Below, piece by piece: positions 1 to 11,750 of a DNA stretch of 64,000 bases. Source of the stretch: Lates calcarifer (taxonomy: Eukaryota; Chordata; Actinopteri; Centropomidae); contig NC_066835.1 of assembly GCF_001640805.2 (NCBI RefSeq), forward strand, positions 9,356,227 through 9,420,226. Reading direction: 5' to 3'. Numbering within the stretch: the first letter of the stretch is position 1; every line of letters begins with the position of its first letter. A model generated the notes under the pieces. It was not told where the DNA came from. It worked only from the letters and a program-made list of their open reading frames with translations, and did not search any database. The position numbers and the translations under genes are program-made.

Positions 1-2155
1 GAAGGGGACAAAGAAAAGGTAATTTATCCTTGTTTAGAGCCTCACTTTTTCATAGTAATAGTTTTGTGTGTTGATTTTCAGAGATAAGTGCTGCTTTGAA
101 ATATAAAGTTATTGCATTTCTCATTGCAAATCCGCATCTGCAGGATGACAAGACCCGCAGGAGAAAAAGGAAAGCCTCTTCGGAGTCCTCTGCGGACTCT
201 GAGGGGGAAGAGGTAGTAAGTATTCCTCATGTATTTTTGTTGAAGAGGAAATAGACAGCTGACAGGACAATTTCAGATTAAAATGCTAGATAAAGAAATT
301 ATGGAACATGTGCCACATGCTTCCCCTTGCGATAAATTACTCGGTTGAAAGTGAATCCCCTCCACAAATAGGTAATCAGCAATTATTTGCCATCTCCCTC
401 TTTGTTCCTCTTTTACCTCTTTGTTCCTCTTTTACCTCTTTGTTCCTCTTTTACCTCTTTGTTCCTCTTTTACATCTTTGTTCCTCTTTTAATTCAAATT
501 TGGGGGGAACTACCTCAGAAAGTATTCCTGCCTTTATCAGATTTAGTCAACTGTGTTCTCTTTAGTCACAGAAGACATCAGACATTTCATACTCTAGTTT
601 ACTCTCGTTTTAGTTTACTCAGGACACTCTGATATTTTAGTCATTTTGGTCTTGGATAAAAACAGAACATTATCTTTGACCGTTTTAGCCAATCAAACAT
701 GTTTATGGTTAGCCTAAATATACTTGATCAGCAGTCATAAATTGACTTCTTAGACACCAAACAAACTTTAGTATCAGTTTTATTTCTCCCCATACTCGCT
801 CTCTCACACTCGCTCTCTCGTCCAGATGTTCTGTGGCTCTTCAGGGGAAGTTGGTTAAATCATATTCAAATGACAGTATCATTTAGTAAAGTTCCCATCT
901 CTGATACAAAATTAACCAAAGAGTTGTGGTGTTTGACGCATGATCAACTTATATCAAAATGACCCATTTGAATCGACTCCTCTTCATGTTTAACTCACGT
1001 TTCTCTAAGGCAGACTGCATGCAGCACCCCGAGTGAGTGTGAGAGAGAGAGTGTGTGAGCGAGTGATTGCAGTGGTGAAGAGTGTGGCCAAAGTGGTAAA
1101 AGAATATCACAAAACATAGCCTTCCCATCATATGAAGAATATGACATGTCTCTTCATGTCATTATAAATGAGATGGCTCTGACTATCAGCCATTTTTTTC
1201 CTACCAAGCCCATCATCCATCTCATCTGCAATCACCTCACGTTAGCCAAGCACTGAATATGCATCTCCTGCAGTGATAACACAGCAACGGTGCTACAGGA
1301 AAGCCAGGAAGAGGAAATGTAGCATCTAGAAAATGATTGTTAACTTGTTTCGTCGGTCAGTCAGTTGTCATCACTTAGGCCTGTCCTTTATGTGTCAGTG
1401 CATGGATGTAGCTTCCTTCCTTCATCAACAATAATACAGAGATTTCAGATTCAGTTGTAATGTCCTCTTTGTTTCCCCAAGAATGATTTCATCTCTTTTA
1501 TTAATATAAATTTGGTCTCATCAGTGTTTCATCTTGGAATCTTTTTTTTTTTTTTGAGAGGATAAAGGTTTCCACAGCGACTTAGCACACATTGGGCATG
1601 CTAACCAGTTTTGCCCAACAGTTTAGAAAAAAGCAGCTTTTGCCGTTGCAGCTGTTGTAGAAGTTCCAATATTGTGAAACAGTGCTATATGCAATATGCT
1701 TTTTAGAAGTAGGAATAGCTCAAGACTTCCTGCTCTCCATGCACTCATTTCAACCTCTCCCCTCCATAGGCTGAGGCTAAGAAGAAAAAGAGAAGTAGCG
1801 AGGAAAAGGAGAAAATCACAGTGAGCAATTTAACAGATTTCCTTTTACAGCCACATTGTGCAAACAAGATTTGGGTTTTATTTCGTTCCTTTTAACATGA
1901 AACAAGTAGTATCAGCTTTTGGACAGCAATATGTTTTTGTGTCTAATTTTGATGTAAATTCACTTATATAAAAACGGTCTGGCTGCACCTTCTAACAAAT
2001 GCTTTATGAAAAAGAAAAGACACATCATTCGCTAAATGTAAACTGCTTTATATTCTCAGGATAAATCCAAGAAGAAGAGGAAAAAGAAGCACAAGAAACA
2101 CGGCAGAAAAAAGAAAAAGAAGGCAGCGTCTCAGTCGGACTCAGAGCTCGACTAA
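1..2155 (+). CDS. fam133b: FAM133-family protein, 3' part of the gene
   Basis: This is the C-terminal part of a small, extremely Lys/Ser-rich protein of the FAM133 family. Four coding exons are visible: 1-18 (partial), 144-215, 1770-1820 and 2060-2155, the last ending in TAA at 2153-2155. All junctions are GT/AG and in phase. The translated tail has the family pattern: a KRK-SSESS-type acidic/serine patch, then an AEAKKKKRSSEEKEK block, then a KKHKKHGRKKKKKAAS block and a short acidic end. From memory this matches the end of human FAM133B closely. The molecular role of FAM133 proteins is poorly defined. The basic low-complexity composition suggests a nuclear, RNA- or splicing-associated protein, which is inference. 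The 5' exons lie left of the window. FAM133A-type naming cannot be excluded. Confidence 0.85.
399..494. repeat. 19-bp minisatellite, five copies
   Basis: Five head-to-tail copies of a pyrimidine-rich unit of about 19 bases (TCTTTGTTCCTCTTTTACC) lie in a fam133b intron. The last copy has one substitution. The copies are nearly identical, so the expansion is probably recent. There are no unique spacers between repeats. Confidence 0.9.
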
Positions 2156-2760
2156 CAACCGTAGCTTTACAGTTCTCTCGGCTTCCCGGCAGGTCACTAG
2201 TAGTGTTATTTTTGCCTTCAACCACCAAAAACTTTTCCCATCCGGCTTCGGTCATCGCATTCGATCAAGGAGACCTACAGACTTGTAACACTGGGGTGAA
2301 AACAAGGGAGGCACCCATCCCTCTAAGTGGCAACTACCGGTACATATCTTTTGTTGACTTTTCTCACCATGCTTTTTTAGATGATTGTTATTTGAGTTAC
2401 AGCCAACGATGGGACTGAAGTGAATTCTGCAACACCCCCTGCCACCCCATCTCGGAGTTTTCTGTGTGACTGGCACTCGCTTTCGCCTTCAGTATGCTGG
2501 CCCTCTAGGAATCACACCCTCTGCTTCATACCCGACATCTTACATTTCTAGTTGCTGGATGAGGCTGATATGCTAGTGCCTGTGTCATGCATGTAGACCC
2601 GATAACCTGATGTCCCGCCAGCCTCATATTGAAGTTGGACGAAACGTGAGCTGCACAGTCGACGTTTATACAAGGGATAATTGTTCAGTGAGATGAATTG
2701 TTACACTGCAGTGTAAATGTATAAACAATGGGAATTCATTAATAAAGTATTGTTTTAACC
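2156..2760 (+). other. fam133b 3' untranslated region
   Basis: Non-coding sequence runs from the fam133b stop codon to a good poly(A) signal at 2741-2746. No competing coding frame was seen. Confidence 0.7.
2741..2746 (+). terminator. poly(A) signal of fam133b
   Basis: A canonical AATAAA sits about 590 bases after the fam133b stop and is followed by a T-rich stretch. It is the first strong signal in the 3' UTR. Confidence 0.75.
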
Positions 2761-3400
2761 TTTATTGCTGTTAGTGTTAAAACCTTTATAATGAGACCTG
2801 CGTGTGTATACAGATCATATATACGTGTAGTTCAACTACCTTCACACACTTCTATTTACTTTTACTTTGCTGCACACTTATTACATCAAAATGTGACAAA
2901 TCTAGTTCAGCACTGTCTGGATTCTTTAAATCTAAAACCTCCAATACTGCAACAAACACACTCGGTATGTTATTCTAAACTCACGTCTACTATTTCATTT
3001 TTCTGTTGCATGTTCCGTTAACCTGCTCTCTTTTTACATCAAATAATTGTGACAAACTTCTCTTCTGTACTTCCTGAAACTGAGGTCAGCGGGGAACAGT
3101 TGGGATGCTGTAAACCTCATTTTGGTAATTCCATTTTCCCCATAATTTCACAATGCACAGTTTACATTTATACTGCACCATATTGCACAAAATTCAAGTT
3201 ATAAGACCAAATGATAATAATGTGTAGGATGTGCTCTCTCTGAGAGGTTCATTGACCCAGTCTCTTCATTTAAAGGATACCAACCAGCGCATAACCAGCC
3301 TACCAATTTCGATATCCCTTGTCCCAGTATGTTCTCTACTCGTGTTAGGTTTAAATATTTTTGTTTAGCAAGTGAAGTAATGTACTTTTAAAAATTTAGT

Positions 3401-3671
3401 ATGCAACATGCAACAACACTCTTTTGCAAATTAAAGTCTTGTGTTTAAAACTTCACCCAAGTAATGAACTGAAATATTAAAATAGAGTATCAAAAAGTAA
3501 AAGTAATATGAAACTTTTGTCCCAAAAGTTAAATTAATATTAAACTTTTGTCATATATAAGAAATGTAATATGCAACATACAATAATGCTCTTTTGCAAA
3601 TTAAAGTCTTGTGTTTAAAACTTCACCCAAGTAAAGTACTGAAATATTAAAATCAGTATCAAAAAGTAAAG
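3401..3671. repeat. Tandem duplication, 170-bp period
   Basis: A segment of about 110 bases starting at 3401 recurs at 3571 with few changes. Both copies contain CTCTTTTGCAAATTAAAG and AACTTCACCCAAGTAA. A shorter related motif (AAACTTTTGTCATAT) returns near 3990. The sequence is AT-rich and intergenic between fam133b and grn, and may be a decayed interspersed repeat. Confidence 0.8.
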
Positions 3672-4152
3672 GCATTCACTATGCAGAATATCCCATTTCA
3701 GATTAGAATATATTGTTGGGTTATTATTGTATTAATATGTAAGCAGTAATTAATGTATCTGGTTCTGTGGCACTGAGGAGCATAATCTGCAGCAATCTTA
3801 TAAACTAAGCAAATTTTTTAATTAAAGTAAAGTAACTAGTTATACCTACATATACTGTAACCGGCAGATACATTTAATGTATTAAAAAAGTACACAGTTT
3901 CAAATGTGTTGGAGTATAAAATAGTCGGATATTAAAAAGTTAAGGAAAGTAAGTGGAAATGCGTAGTACTAGAGTCGAAAATTAAATTAATATGAAACTT
4001 TTGTCATATGGATTTAAAAGTAATTTTAACATAAATAACTTTCAAAATAAAATTCATCAATATTTCTAAATGAGGCTTTACAGGTCATGTGATAGAAACT
4101 GTAATGAACCAAAGGTGAGCTTGTAAAGGCTTTCATGTTTAATCTTTGACAC

Positions 4153-4159
<7 letters not shown>

Positions 4160-4221
<62 letters not shown>
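4160..4221. repeat. (GT)n microsatellite
   Basis: About 31 uninterrupted GT units lie some 180 bases upstream of the grn TATA box. Length variation here could matter for spacing or for Z-DNA formation near the promoter, but that is speculation. Confidence 0.95.
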
Positions 4222-4222
<1 letters not shown>

Positions 4223-4400
4223 CTGCTTTGCATAGTGATACCATTACTCAATTACTCAAACCCTCCTTTAAAGATCCATGTATGGTACCAGGGTGTGAAC
4301 TAGTTCCTTTCCTAATCTTGACAGTCACAGGACAGAGAGGAGTGATAAATGTGTGAGTTTAACTTCCAGATTTTATTCAGTGGGAGGGTCTAACCTGCTG

Positions 4401-4486
4401 TATAAAGATCTGAGTGTGTGTTAATCAGCTCGGGGGAAGAGTGAGACGAATTGCAGAAAGCTGTTGACTCACCTCACTGAGTGAAG
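4401..4486 (+). promoter_or_regulatory. TATA box and 5' non-coding exon of grn
   Basis: TATAAA at 4401-4406 lies about 25-30 bases before a plausible start site near 4430. A non-coding exon would then run to a GTAAGA donor at 4487, spliced to the coding exon whose AG acceptor ends at 4789, immediately before the ATG. The pairing of exon and promoter is inferred from signals only. Confidence 0.6.
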
Positions 4487-4789
4487 GTAAGAGATTCATA
4501 CCTATGACTGTGCATCAACTTCTCTCTTGTTTTAAGTGTCACCAGAATACAGCTTTAATTATCAGTCCAGAGCTGCTGCTCAGTACTTTTCAATGAGGCT
4601 GTTCTTGAGAACAGGAAGTAGTTCAAGCTTAAATGAAACTGAAAGTTGCAACAAAAACAAGTGAACAAAACAATGTGATTCACATGTAAGTCACAAAATC
4701 AGACTTAAGAACTGAATAGAATGTGATGGATTTTTCTGAAACTGCACATGATGATTTAAATAAACTTGATGTTATACCCTCTTCTGCAG

Positions 4790-6682
4790 ATGCTGAGGAT
4801 CACTCTGTTGTTGTTAATGGGTGTGTGTGTGTGGGGCTTTGCTTCCTGCTCCATCACATGTCCTGACGGGAATACCTGCTCTGATTTAGCCACCTGCTGT
4901 AAAACTAAGCATGGGTATAGCTGCTGTCCATATCCAAGAGTAAGTCAGCTGAATCCATTGAAAACACAAACATTGATGCAGTTGTCAAGTTGTTGTTCTG
5001 GAAAACTGGTGCTGATTATTCTGTACTAAAATTCTCTGGCTCTTTGTATTCATGTGTGTCTCCCCAGGCCGTGTGCTGCGCTGACTTGGCCCACTGCTGC
5101 CCTTCAGGGTTTCGTTGCAACCTGGTGACCCAGATGTGTGAGAAAGAAGACCTGCCGTGGGTGAAAATACCCATGGTGAGGAAGGAGGCAGCAGAGGAAC
5201 CAAGCCCAGCTGTTCTGCCTCTAGTGTCTCTTCAGGAGTTCAAAGACAATCAAGTCCCTGATGAAGAAAAGAGTTCAGTTGTTTACTGTGATGCCTATCA
5301 CTATTGTCCCGATTTCACTACTTGCTGCAGACACCCAGGAGGCGTCTGGTTCTGTTGCCCATACATTCGTGTGAGTTGACCTCCACACTCTTGTGCAATA
5401 AGACACATGACTGTATTGAAATTCCTTTTATGAACTACATGACGTGTCAAGTCACAAGTCAGAGCTAGCAACTCAGATTTATGAAGTGTTTAGATTTCAA
5501 AACAGACTTCTCATTGAGGAACACTGGTGCTATTTTGGACTGACTGTTGTGTTGAATGTGTGGCTTGTAGGGCCGGTGCTGCTTGGACGGCTACCACTGT
5601 TGTCCATATGGCTACGACTGTGATCTCACTTACACACACTGCCTGAGGCAAAACCTGTGGTATCCTTTCAGCCCCAAACAACCTCTGTCATCAGTCCCGG
5701 CCTCTGTCATTTCACCTCCAGAGGACACAGCCAGTGTTCAGGAGGTAGGACATATCACACTTTATGTACCTTTCTATATGTCTTGTATCCTGGGATTATT
5801 TCTCTGAATGACAAAGGCCCTGACAACCTATTTTCTCTATCAGTTCTAACCACTAGCAATAGTGACCTCTGTGAACACACTTTTTTCTGACATAGTTTGA
5901 CCAGATTGGTTATTTCACAGGAGATATTTCATCATTTTTCTTTTTATTTTTGTTTTGTTTGTTTGAGCAGGCAGCTCAGTTGAAAAAAGGCAATGTCACA
6001 TACTTCCATGCACCAATCAGAATTTGTTGTTGGATTCCTGAAGGGATGATACGTCAGTGTCATGTTTACAGCTTGTGTCTGCTGCCCCTCAGTGGCCAAA
6101 GAAATCTGTAGCTTTAACTTCTCTCTGGTGTTAAGTTCTGAATGTTTAATGTTATAAAGCAATACTTAAAATTAGAAACCAGATTTTTAAGGGTATAGTT
6201 ATCTAATACGTAAATAAATATATATACATTTATGATTCAATATTCAGATAATAGAGTATAATAGTAGTGATGGTTTGTTATAATAGTTTTATTTACTTTT
6301 CAGAAACCCATGACAGCTCTAACAGATGCCAGTCACGATGCCTATGAGACTGGAGTCATTCGCTGTGATTCCAGGTTTTTCTGTTCAAAAGGGATGAGTT
6401 GCTGCAAGGGAACCGCAGGCCAGTGGAACTGCTGTCCCTACCCACTGGTATGAACGAAACATTTGTGTTTTAGTTTATCAAATATTACTGTTTAACACAG
6501 TAATTTACCAGTCCAGTATTTTGTTCTAACATCAAGGCTTGTACTGATTTCAGGGCCAGTGTTGTGCAGATGGGCAGCACTGCTGTGAGTATGGATATAC
6601 CTGCGACCCCTCCTCCATGTCGTGCAGAGGACCCTACTCTCGGGTCCCCTCAGGAGCACAGGAACCCGCCAAAATGGACTGA
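4790..6682 (+). CDS. grn: Short progranulin with three granulin modules
   Basis: This encodes a secreted cysteine-rich growth-factor-like protein of about 299 residues. Coding exons are 4790-4939, 5068-5370, 5571-5744, 6304-6447 and 6554-6682 (TGA). All introns are phase 0. The ATG directly follows a splice acceptor and starts a hydrophobic signal peptide (residues 1 to about 18). Three complete granulin modules, each with 12 cysteines in the CxnCC..CC..CC..CC pattern, span residues 24-74, 124-175 and 230-281. Each is split by an intron just after the CCPYP-type motif, a classic granulin exon structure. The linker between modules 1 and 2 is acidic. Full-length vertebrate progranulin has more modules, so this resembles the short fish forms (zebrafish grn1/grn2 type) rather than grna/grnb. 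Family members act as extracellular and lysosomal trophic factors. Confidence 0.9.
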
Positions 6683-7065
6683 GGACATGCTGTTGAAGTA
6701 CACTGTGACAGTTTTGTCATTGCTTTCCAGATAAACTCTTAGCAATGCTTTGTAGCCTGTAAGATTTTGAATCAGTCTCAATGAACAGTTTAATGAATTA
6801 ATAATCTGATCATATGATGAATGGTGCAGTATGTTTGTTTCGTACAAATAATGAAATGTCACTGTTCATTTTCAGTCTTATCACAATATTTTTAGAACTG
6901 ATTTCCCACAACAACATCCACATTGTTAGATTAAATCCAGCAATGCAGTGGTGTAGTAAATGTGAAGATGATTCATCTGAGGATTTTTAAAAAATTGATA
7001 CAGCCAGCCAATGGTGAATTTAATGCCAAGCCTGAATCATTTCACAATCAACAAAAAACATCCTT

Positions 7066-7071
7066 AATAAA
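7066..7071 (+). terminator. Candidate poly(A) signal of grn
   Basis: AATAAA in an A-rich stretch about 385 bases after the grn stop. No earlier canonical hexamer was noticed, but the A-rich context makes chance occurrence possible. Confidence 0.45.
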
Positions 7072-7779
7072 AAAAATATGTGAATCATTTTTCTCCCCAT
7101 CTCCTCTAATGTTTCGCGCAGTCTTAACCTGTAACCTGTCTTGTACTCATTACTGTAAAGATTAACGTCGTCACAAGGCTTTTACTTTGAAAGTAACGCG
7201 GAAATTCCATCTGCACTTCCTCTGGTGTCCCATGTATATCGTTCCGGGTGAAGGTAGAGTTTTCCAATGGTAGAAAGATGAGTCGAATTGCAGACCTGAA
7301 AGTGTCTGTCTCTGAGCGGCTGCACGCTGCTGCCTCTGAAACATTAGGTGCTATAGAAAAACGATAGCGGATTACGAGGTGCAGGCTTCTCGTTTGAAGG
7401 AAGAAAACGACCGCCACCGTTCTGTGCTGGACATTATCCTCAAGTCCAAGTTACCACAGACAGAAGGTCGGTCCATCTGAACGACAGAAGCTGAGTTACT
7501 AGAACTCTCAGAGATGTTTTAAACCTGTGTCCTTCAATTTGCCCGAGTCCTCTTTAGCTGGACGTAAATCCTCCTCTCCCCTCTTATAATAAATAACACT
7601 GCTAAAGACCATCACCTCTGTTTTCCCTCTGAAACCGTCAACTCCATGATCCATACTGTTCCATACTGCTTTCTAACGTCAACTTACATGTTTCCTCACA
7701 ACACTGAAGATACAATCAAATGTGAGATATTATTTCTGCAGTATTTCTCTGTAATGTTGCTGGAAGCGGTATGTAAGCT

Positions 7780-8050
7780 TTAAAGATTAGTTTACCAAGG
7801 TCTTATGTTCCCCAGTTAGGGTCACATGTCTCAAGGTGTGAATGGGGGTTAAGTCCTGGGTAAGGATCTCAGGACTGCGTTGTAGGTGGCTGAAAGTTGG
7901 CGTTGTAAGCCACCATCTCTGTTTAGAGATGGACATTCCAGGTGGACGTAGATGACCTCTTTTAACTCCTCTCTCAAACCACCTGTCCTCTGTCCAAGAT
8001 GTGGACCTTGTCATCGAATGAGTGTCCCTTCTCCTTTAGATGTAAATGAT
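7780..8050 (-). mobile_element. Fragment of a Penelope-like retroelement (3' ORF end)
   Basis: Read on the minus strand across frames, this segment gives the characteristic HSFDDKVHILD ... DRWFERGVK ... LNPHSHLETCDPNWGT string. That string is typical of the C-terminal end of reverse-transcriptase elements with a GIY-YIG-type endonuclease found widely in fish. Several frameshifts and stops separate the pieces, so it is a dead fragment. Assignment to Penelope-like rather than another retroelement class is from memory. Confidence 0.5.
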
Positions 8051-9380
8051 CCGCTACTTAAGGCTAACTTTTCAAATGGGTTAGGAGTTAGGTGTTTATA
8101 CGGCTGTTTTGAAGTCCAATAAAGAAATGAAATATTTTCAGTTGAAGATCAAAGTTGACCTGAACACAACAGGAGGGTTAATGGGTGTTAACAGAGTGGG
8201 GAACATAGGACCCTAACATAGGTGTGCTTCCCGCTGCTGTAGGTGTGATCGTGTATTTAGATTTTTGACATCCTACTTTGCTGGTTACGCAAATTACGCA
8301 TTTAACACTGAATCTAATTATGTTAGTGTAACAACTATTAACATTGTAAAATATCCCAGTACACATAAAATACATGTGGATAATGTCATGGGTTTTGGTA
8401 TTCATAATGCGAGTCTGATGGGTACACAGATAAATCACAGCTTCATTCTGGCTCTCAAGCTCAGAGAGGTTGTAGCGTTTTTTAAATTTACAATTTAACA
8501 TTAATAGAAGATTATACACAAACATATAAACACTATACAACATAAACAACAACAACACATAACTGGAAACTGAGGCATAATGAAGTTATTCAGCATATTT
8601 TTAGGTGTAAAATAGCAAATAATGTTTCGCTCTCATTTCACCACAGCACCCCTTTGATACTATTTGAGATTATTTAAAATTTGTGGTCAAATAAAAATTG
8701 TGAGCTCATTAGCTACAGTGTGGCGAAACCAAAGTAGTGTGCAGTTTTTAGAAGGCCAAGCTACAGACAAAGCACTGTCTCACCCGATGCCTCAACAAAC
8801 ATTTTTCACACTGCTTTCCTCAGCATATTCACTCTGTCCACTTATTAAATGAGTATACACCAATCAGAAGACAATGTAGATTAACAGCATAGGAGCAAAC
8901 TCACATTAATATGATGCTTTGTGCCATCTAGTTATGTTTTATCATGGTCACTATCAGTAGCTCACCAGTGTCAGGACCAGCATCGATGTTCCAATCCAGT
9001 GCTAGGCACTTCATCATCTAATCATTTTGATGAAGACATGTCTTCCTTCTTTCATTAAATCAATTCATCTAATCTTCCTCAACGACATGTTATTACATGC
9101 TGTTTCTCAACAATCAACTTGATGCTGGCAGGTGCATCGTTCAGTTCACAGCCAGAGACTGCAATCATGTGAAGTACATCTAACATAAGTCTCCTCTCAT
9201 TAATCAATCATGGATCTCCTCAGTGACCACTTATTAATGGTAACACTTATGCAGTGTGTGCAATATGTGAAGTCCTCCTCCAACAGTGACCTATTAGGTC
9301 ATTTCATTGTAAAAGCACAATACTGTCGACTTCTACTTATTCATTAAATTAGATTCACTAAATGAAATCTTTTTTTCCAG
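8051..9380. other. Intron-like sequence of the zinc-finger locus
   Basis: AT-rich sequence without a recognisable gene, RNA or clear repeat. The open frames on both strands (for example around 8178-8558) have no family signature. Confidence 0.5.
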
Positions 9381-11750
9381 ACTTACAATGTGTCTTCACC
9401 TCATGGACCAACTTTTTAAAGTTTGCAGCCAAAGACAGCTGTCCCTACTGCCTCAAAAGAATCCAGGCCACTGAGACACATCTGATGAGAAGGCATTACC
9501 TGTTCACTTTACTGAGGAAGGCACTGGTAAGTTTTATTAGCGTCAAGACTAAAAAACACTAACCTGAGCTTTTAAGCACACGATCAGGGGCTCAGTACCA
9601 GAGGTTTGTTTTCACCTTTGTCTTGTTTAGTCTCCCTGTGAGAACTTTATAATAGCATTTAAACATGAAGGTAGTGCTTTATTGTATCTTATTGGATGCT
9701 GTAGCTGGTTTATTGAAGCAAAACTATTTAAAGGATTGTGCTGATGTTTTTACTGTTGTTTCTACAGTAGCTTTTTAGATTGATAAATGCATTTTAATAC
9801 CAGGTCACTGGTTTTTGTTAATGTGATTGAACTCCAAGTCATTCAGGTTGATGTGTTTATTTACTGATGTAAAGACTGTTTATCTTAGTTTGATTTTGTG
9901 GGGGGAAAAAATAGCTCATAGATACAGTGCTTAAATCTTAAAACTCAGATGTCGTAGCCACACCATCATTTAACTTTCCAAAACCAACCACTGATTTAAA
10001 AATATAAATAAATAAAAGGAATAAATAAAAGGCAACTAAACATGTATCATAATGGATTACCATAGTTGAACAATTTTAAAGTATGCTAGCTGACTTTCAT
10101 TTCATGGAAATGTGCTAAAACAATGCTGTTGTAAGGTGTTCAGCCTTACAAGGTGTTTGTTAGTAAGCTATCTTTTCTCTTTTCAGAAAAGTTTGTGGTA
10201 CCATGTATGTGCAAAGACAGAATCCAGGGAAGAAGCCACTGGCACTGCCCATACTGCAAAAAGATAATTTATCGGAAATGTAACTTTGAGGGGCACATAT
10301 CCAAACCACATGGTATGTACAGTTTCTTGTCATTCTTGTGACATTTTACCATTACCTTTTGGTTTGTTGTAAAAGCACATTTTCAGCTGTGTAATAGTGC
10401 CAACACTAATAACAATGGCAATATTGTAATCTCCACTGACTTCGGTTGCTTTTTATTTTACAGGTTTTACAATACTACAGCAAAACCAAGATGCAGGTTA
10501 GTTATTAGTATGTCTGTTCCCATATTTATTGGATGTGTGTAAATCTGCTAGTCTGTCCTTATAAAAAAGATTTGTATTTTTAAGGGAAAATCTGTAAAAA
10601 AAAAAAAACAAATGTACAGTGTTGATAGACACTAAATAGCCACAGACTTGCATTTACTGAGACTGAATAAATAGTTTGATGGAGTATTAACTGCAAGAAA
10701 TACATATTTTGCAGTCTGTCAATATAATAGAATACATTGCTCTGTTCTCCCCCCCCAGAGATAGATCAGCCCTCTGTCTTTGAGGAGGAGGTCCCCCTGA
10801 GTCCTGAACCCTGGTGTCAGCACAAACTAGGCAGTCTGGGCCAGGAGGACCAAAAGGCCTCACTGCTGCTTCAAGTCAAAACAGAACAGGAAGAGGAAAC
10901 ATGGAGACAAAGCATGCCGGAAGAGCATGGTAAACTGAACTTCACCTTCACTGCAGTTAATTAATACAACCCATGTAAAAGCTTGTAATGCAAACTACTG
11001 AATTTTTTCTACTTTGATCCTTAGTGAGTCGCCTTGGAATTTCAGCATTCACAGCAACTAGCAGATAAAAAGTGAGCTGATACAACAAGGTAACAGTCAA
11101 GTGGGAGAACAAGTCTGGAGGCGGATCATTCCCAAGATTCAGCCTTCAACATCGTCTGTGTGGACAGTTTTATCTGAGATATCAGTGAGCCAGCTAGGGA
11201 CTCTCTTGCTGAGAATGGAAGCAGCAGCAAGACTGAGGAGTGGAAGAAGAACCACACACCTTGTTCATGTTTAACAGTGCTCAGTTCAAAGAGGAAAAGG
11301 CATGTGCAAAGATCTTTACCCCCCATGAGGTTCAATATGAAGAAATTGAAACTGTTATCTGCCAGTCAGAATCCAACAGGTCCTCACTGTTGTAAAGCAT
11401 GTGGAAAGATTTTCCACTACATGTACACACTGAGGACACGTGCGCAAACACACACAGAGGACAAAATCTGTATTTGTGGGAAACATTTACAGTCAACAGA
11501 GAGTTTAGTCCACCACCTGCAAAGCCACACAAAGAGAAACAAATGTGGAATATGTGGAATGCAATTTTTGAATTTTTCCCGTCTGAAACGGCATAGGAGA
11601 TTTCGCAGACCAAAGGATCCAACTGTTACGTCTTCAGCTTAAAAACCACATATGGGTGAAATCCTACAGATGTCATAAATGCGTCAAAAGCTGCTGTGAT
11701 TATTGGAATCTGATCCACAACAGTAAAATTTATTTAGTGGGAGACGTCAG

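Larger units (their letters stand above)
2761..4400. other. Intergenic region between fam133b and grn
   Basis: AT-rich spacer holding the 170-bp tandem duplication and a long GT microsatellite. No gene was recognised; the open frames here are short and unlike any known protein. Confidence 0.6.
7278..11750 (+). pseudogene. C2H2 zinc-finger-like locus, apparently decayed
   Basis: Pieces of a fish-type zinc-finger gene lie in order. The first exon (7278-7466) encodes a start like MSRIADLKVSVSERLHAAA and then a KEEN-type coiled stretch, as in many teleost ZNF genes. The frame breaks at a five-A run (7357-7361) and meets TAG at 7365-7367; one more base restores the family pattern. Later exons with good splice sites are 9381-9526 (CPYC...HLMRRH finger), 10187-10312 (CPYC...H finger), 10464-10496 and 10759-10929 (acidic, Glu/Gln-rich linker). 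A terminal region at 11277-11642 carries poor fingers: CKACGKIF lacks the usual spacing to its histidines, and a partner cysteine is lost in the next one. After its TAA, finger-like remnants continue to about 11750. A functional gene with a sequencing error in exon 1 remains possible, and the first exon and the rest could be separate loci. Confidence 0.5.

Noticed and set aside
399..494. Regular short repeats that could look like a CRISPR array
   Set aside because: The units are contiguous with no unique spacers, in a eukaryotic intron; it is a minisatellite.
4026..4356. Thr-His and Cys-Val repeat open frames
   Set aside because: Translations of the GT microsatellite at 4160-4221.
5971..6111. 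Possible additional grn exon after an AG acceptor
   Set aside because: It lacks cysteines and granulin features, and the 5744 to 6304 junction is in phase without it.
8178..8558. A 126-codon minus-strand open frame
   Set aside because: AT-rich, no known domain, overlaps another open frame on the opposite strand, no splice support.
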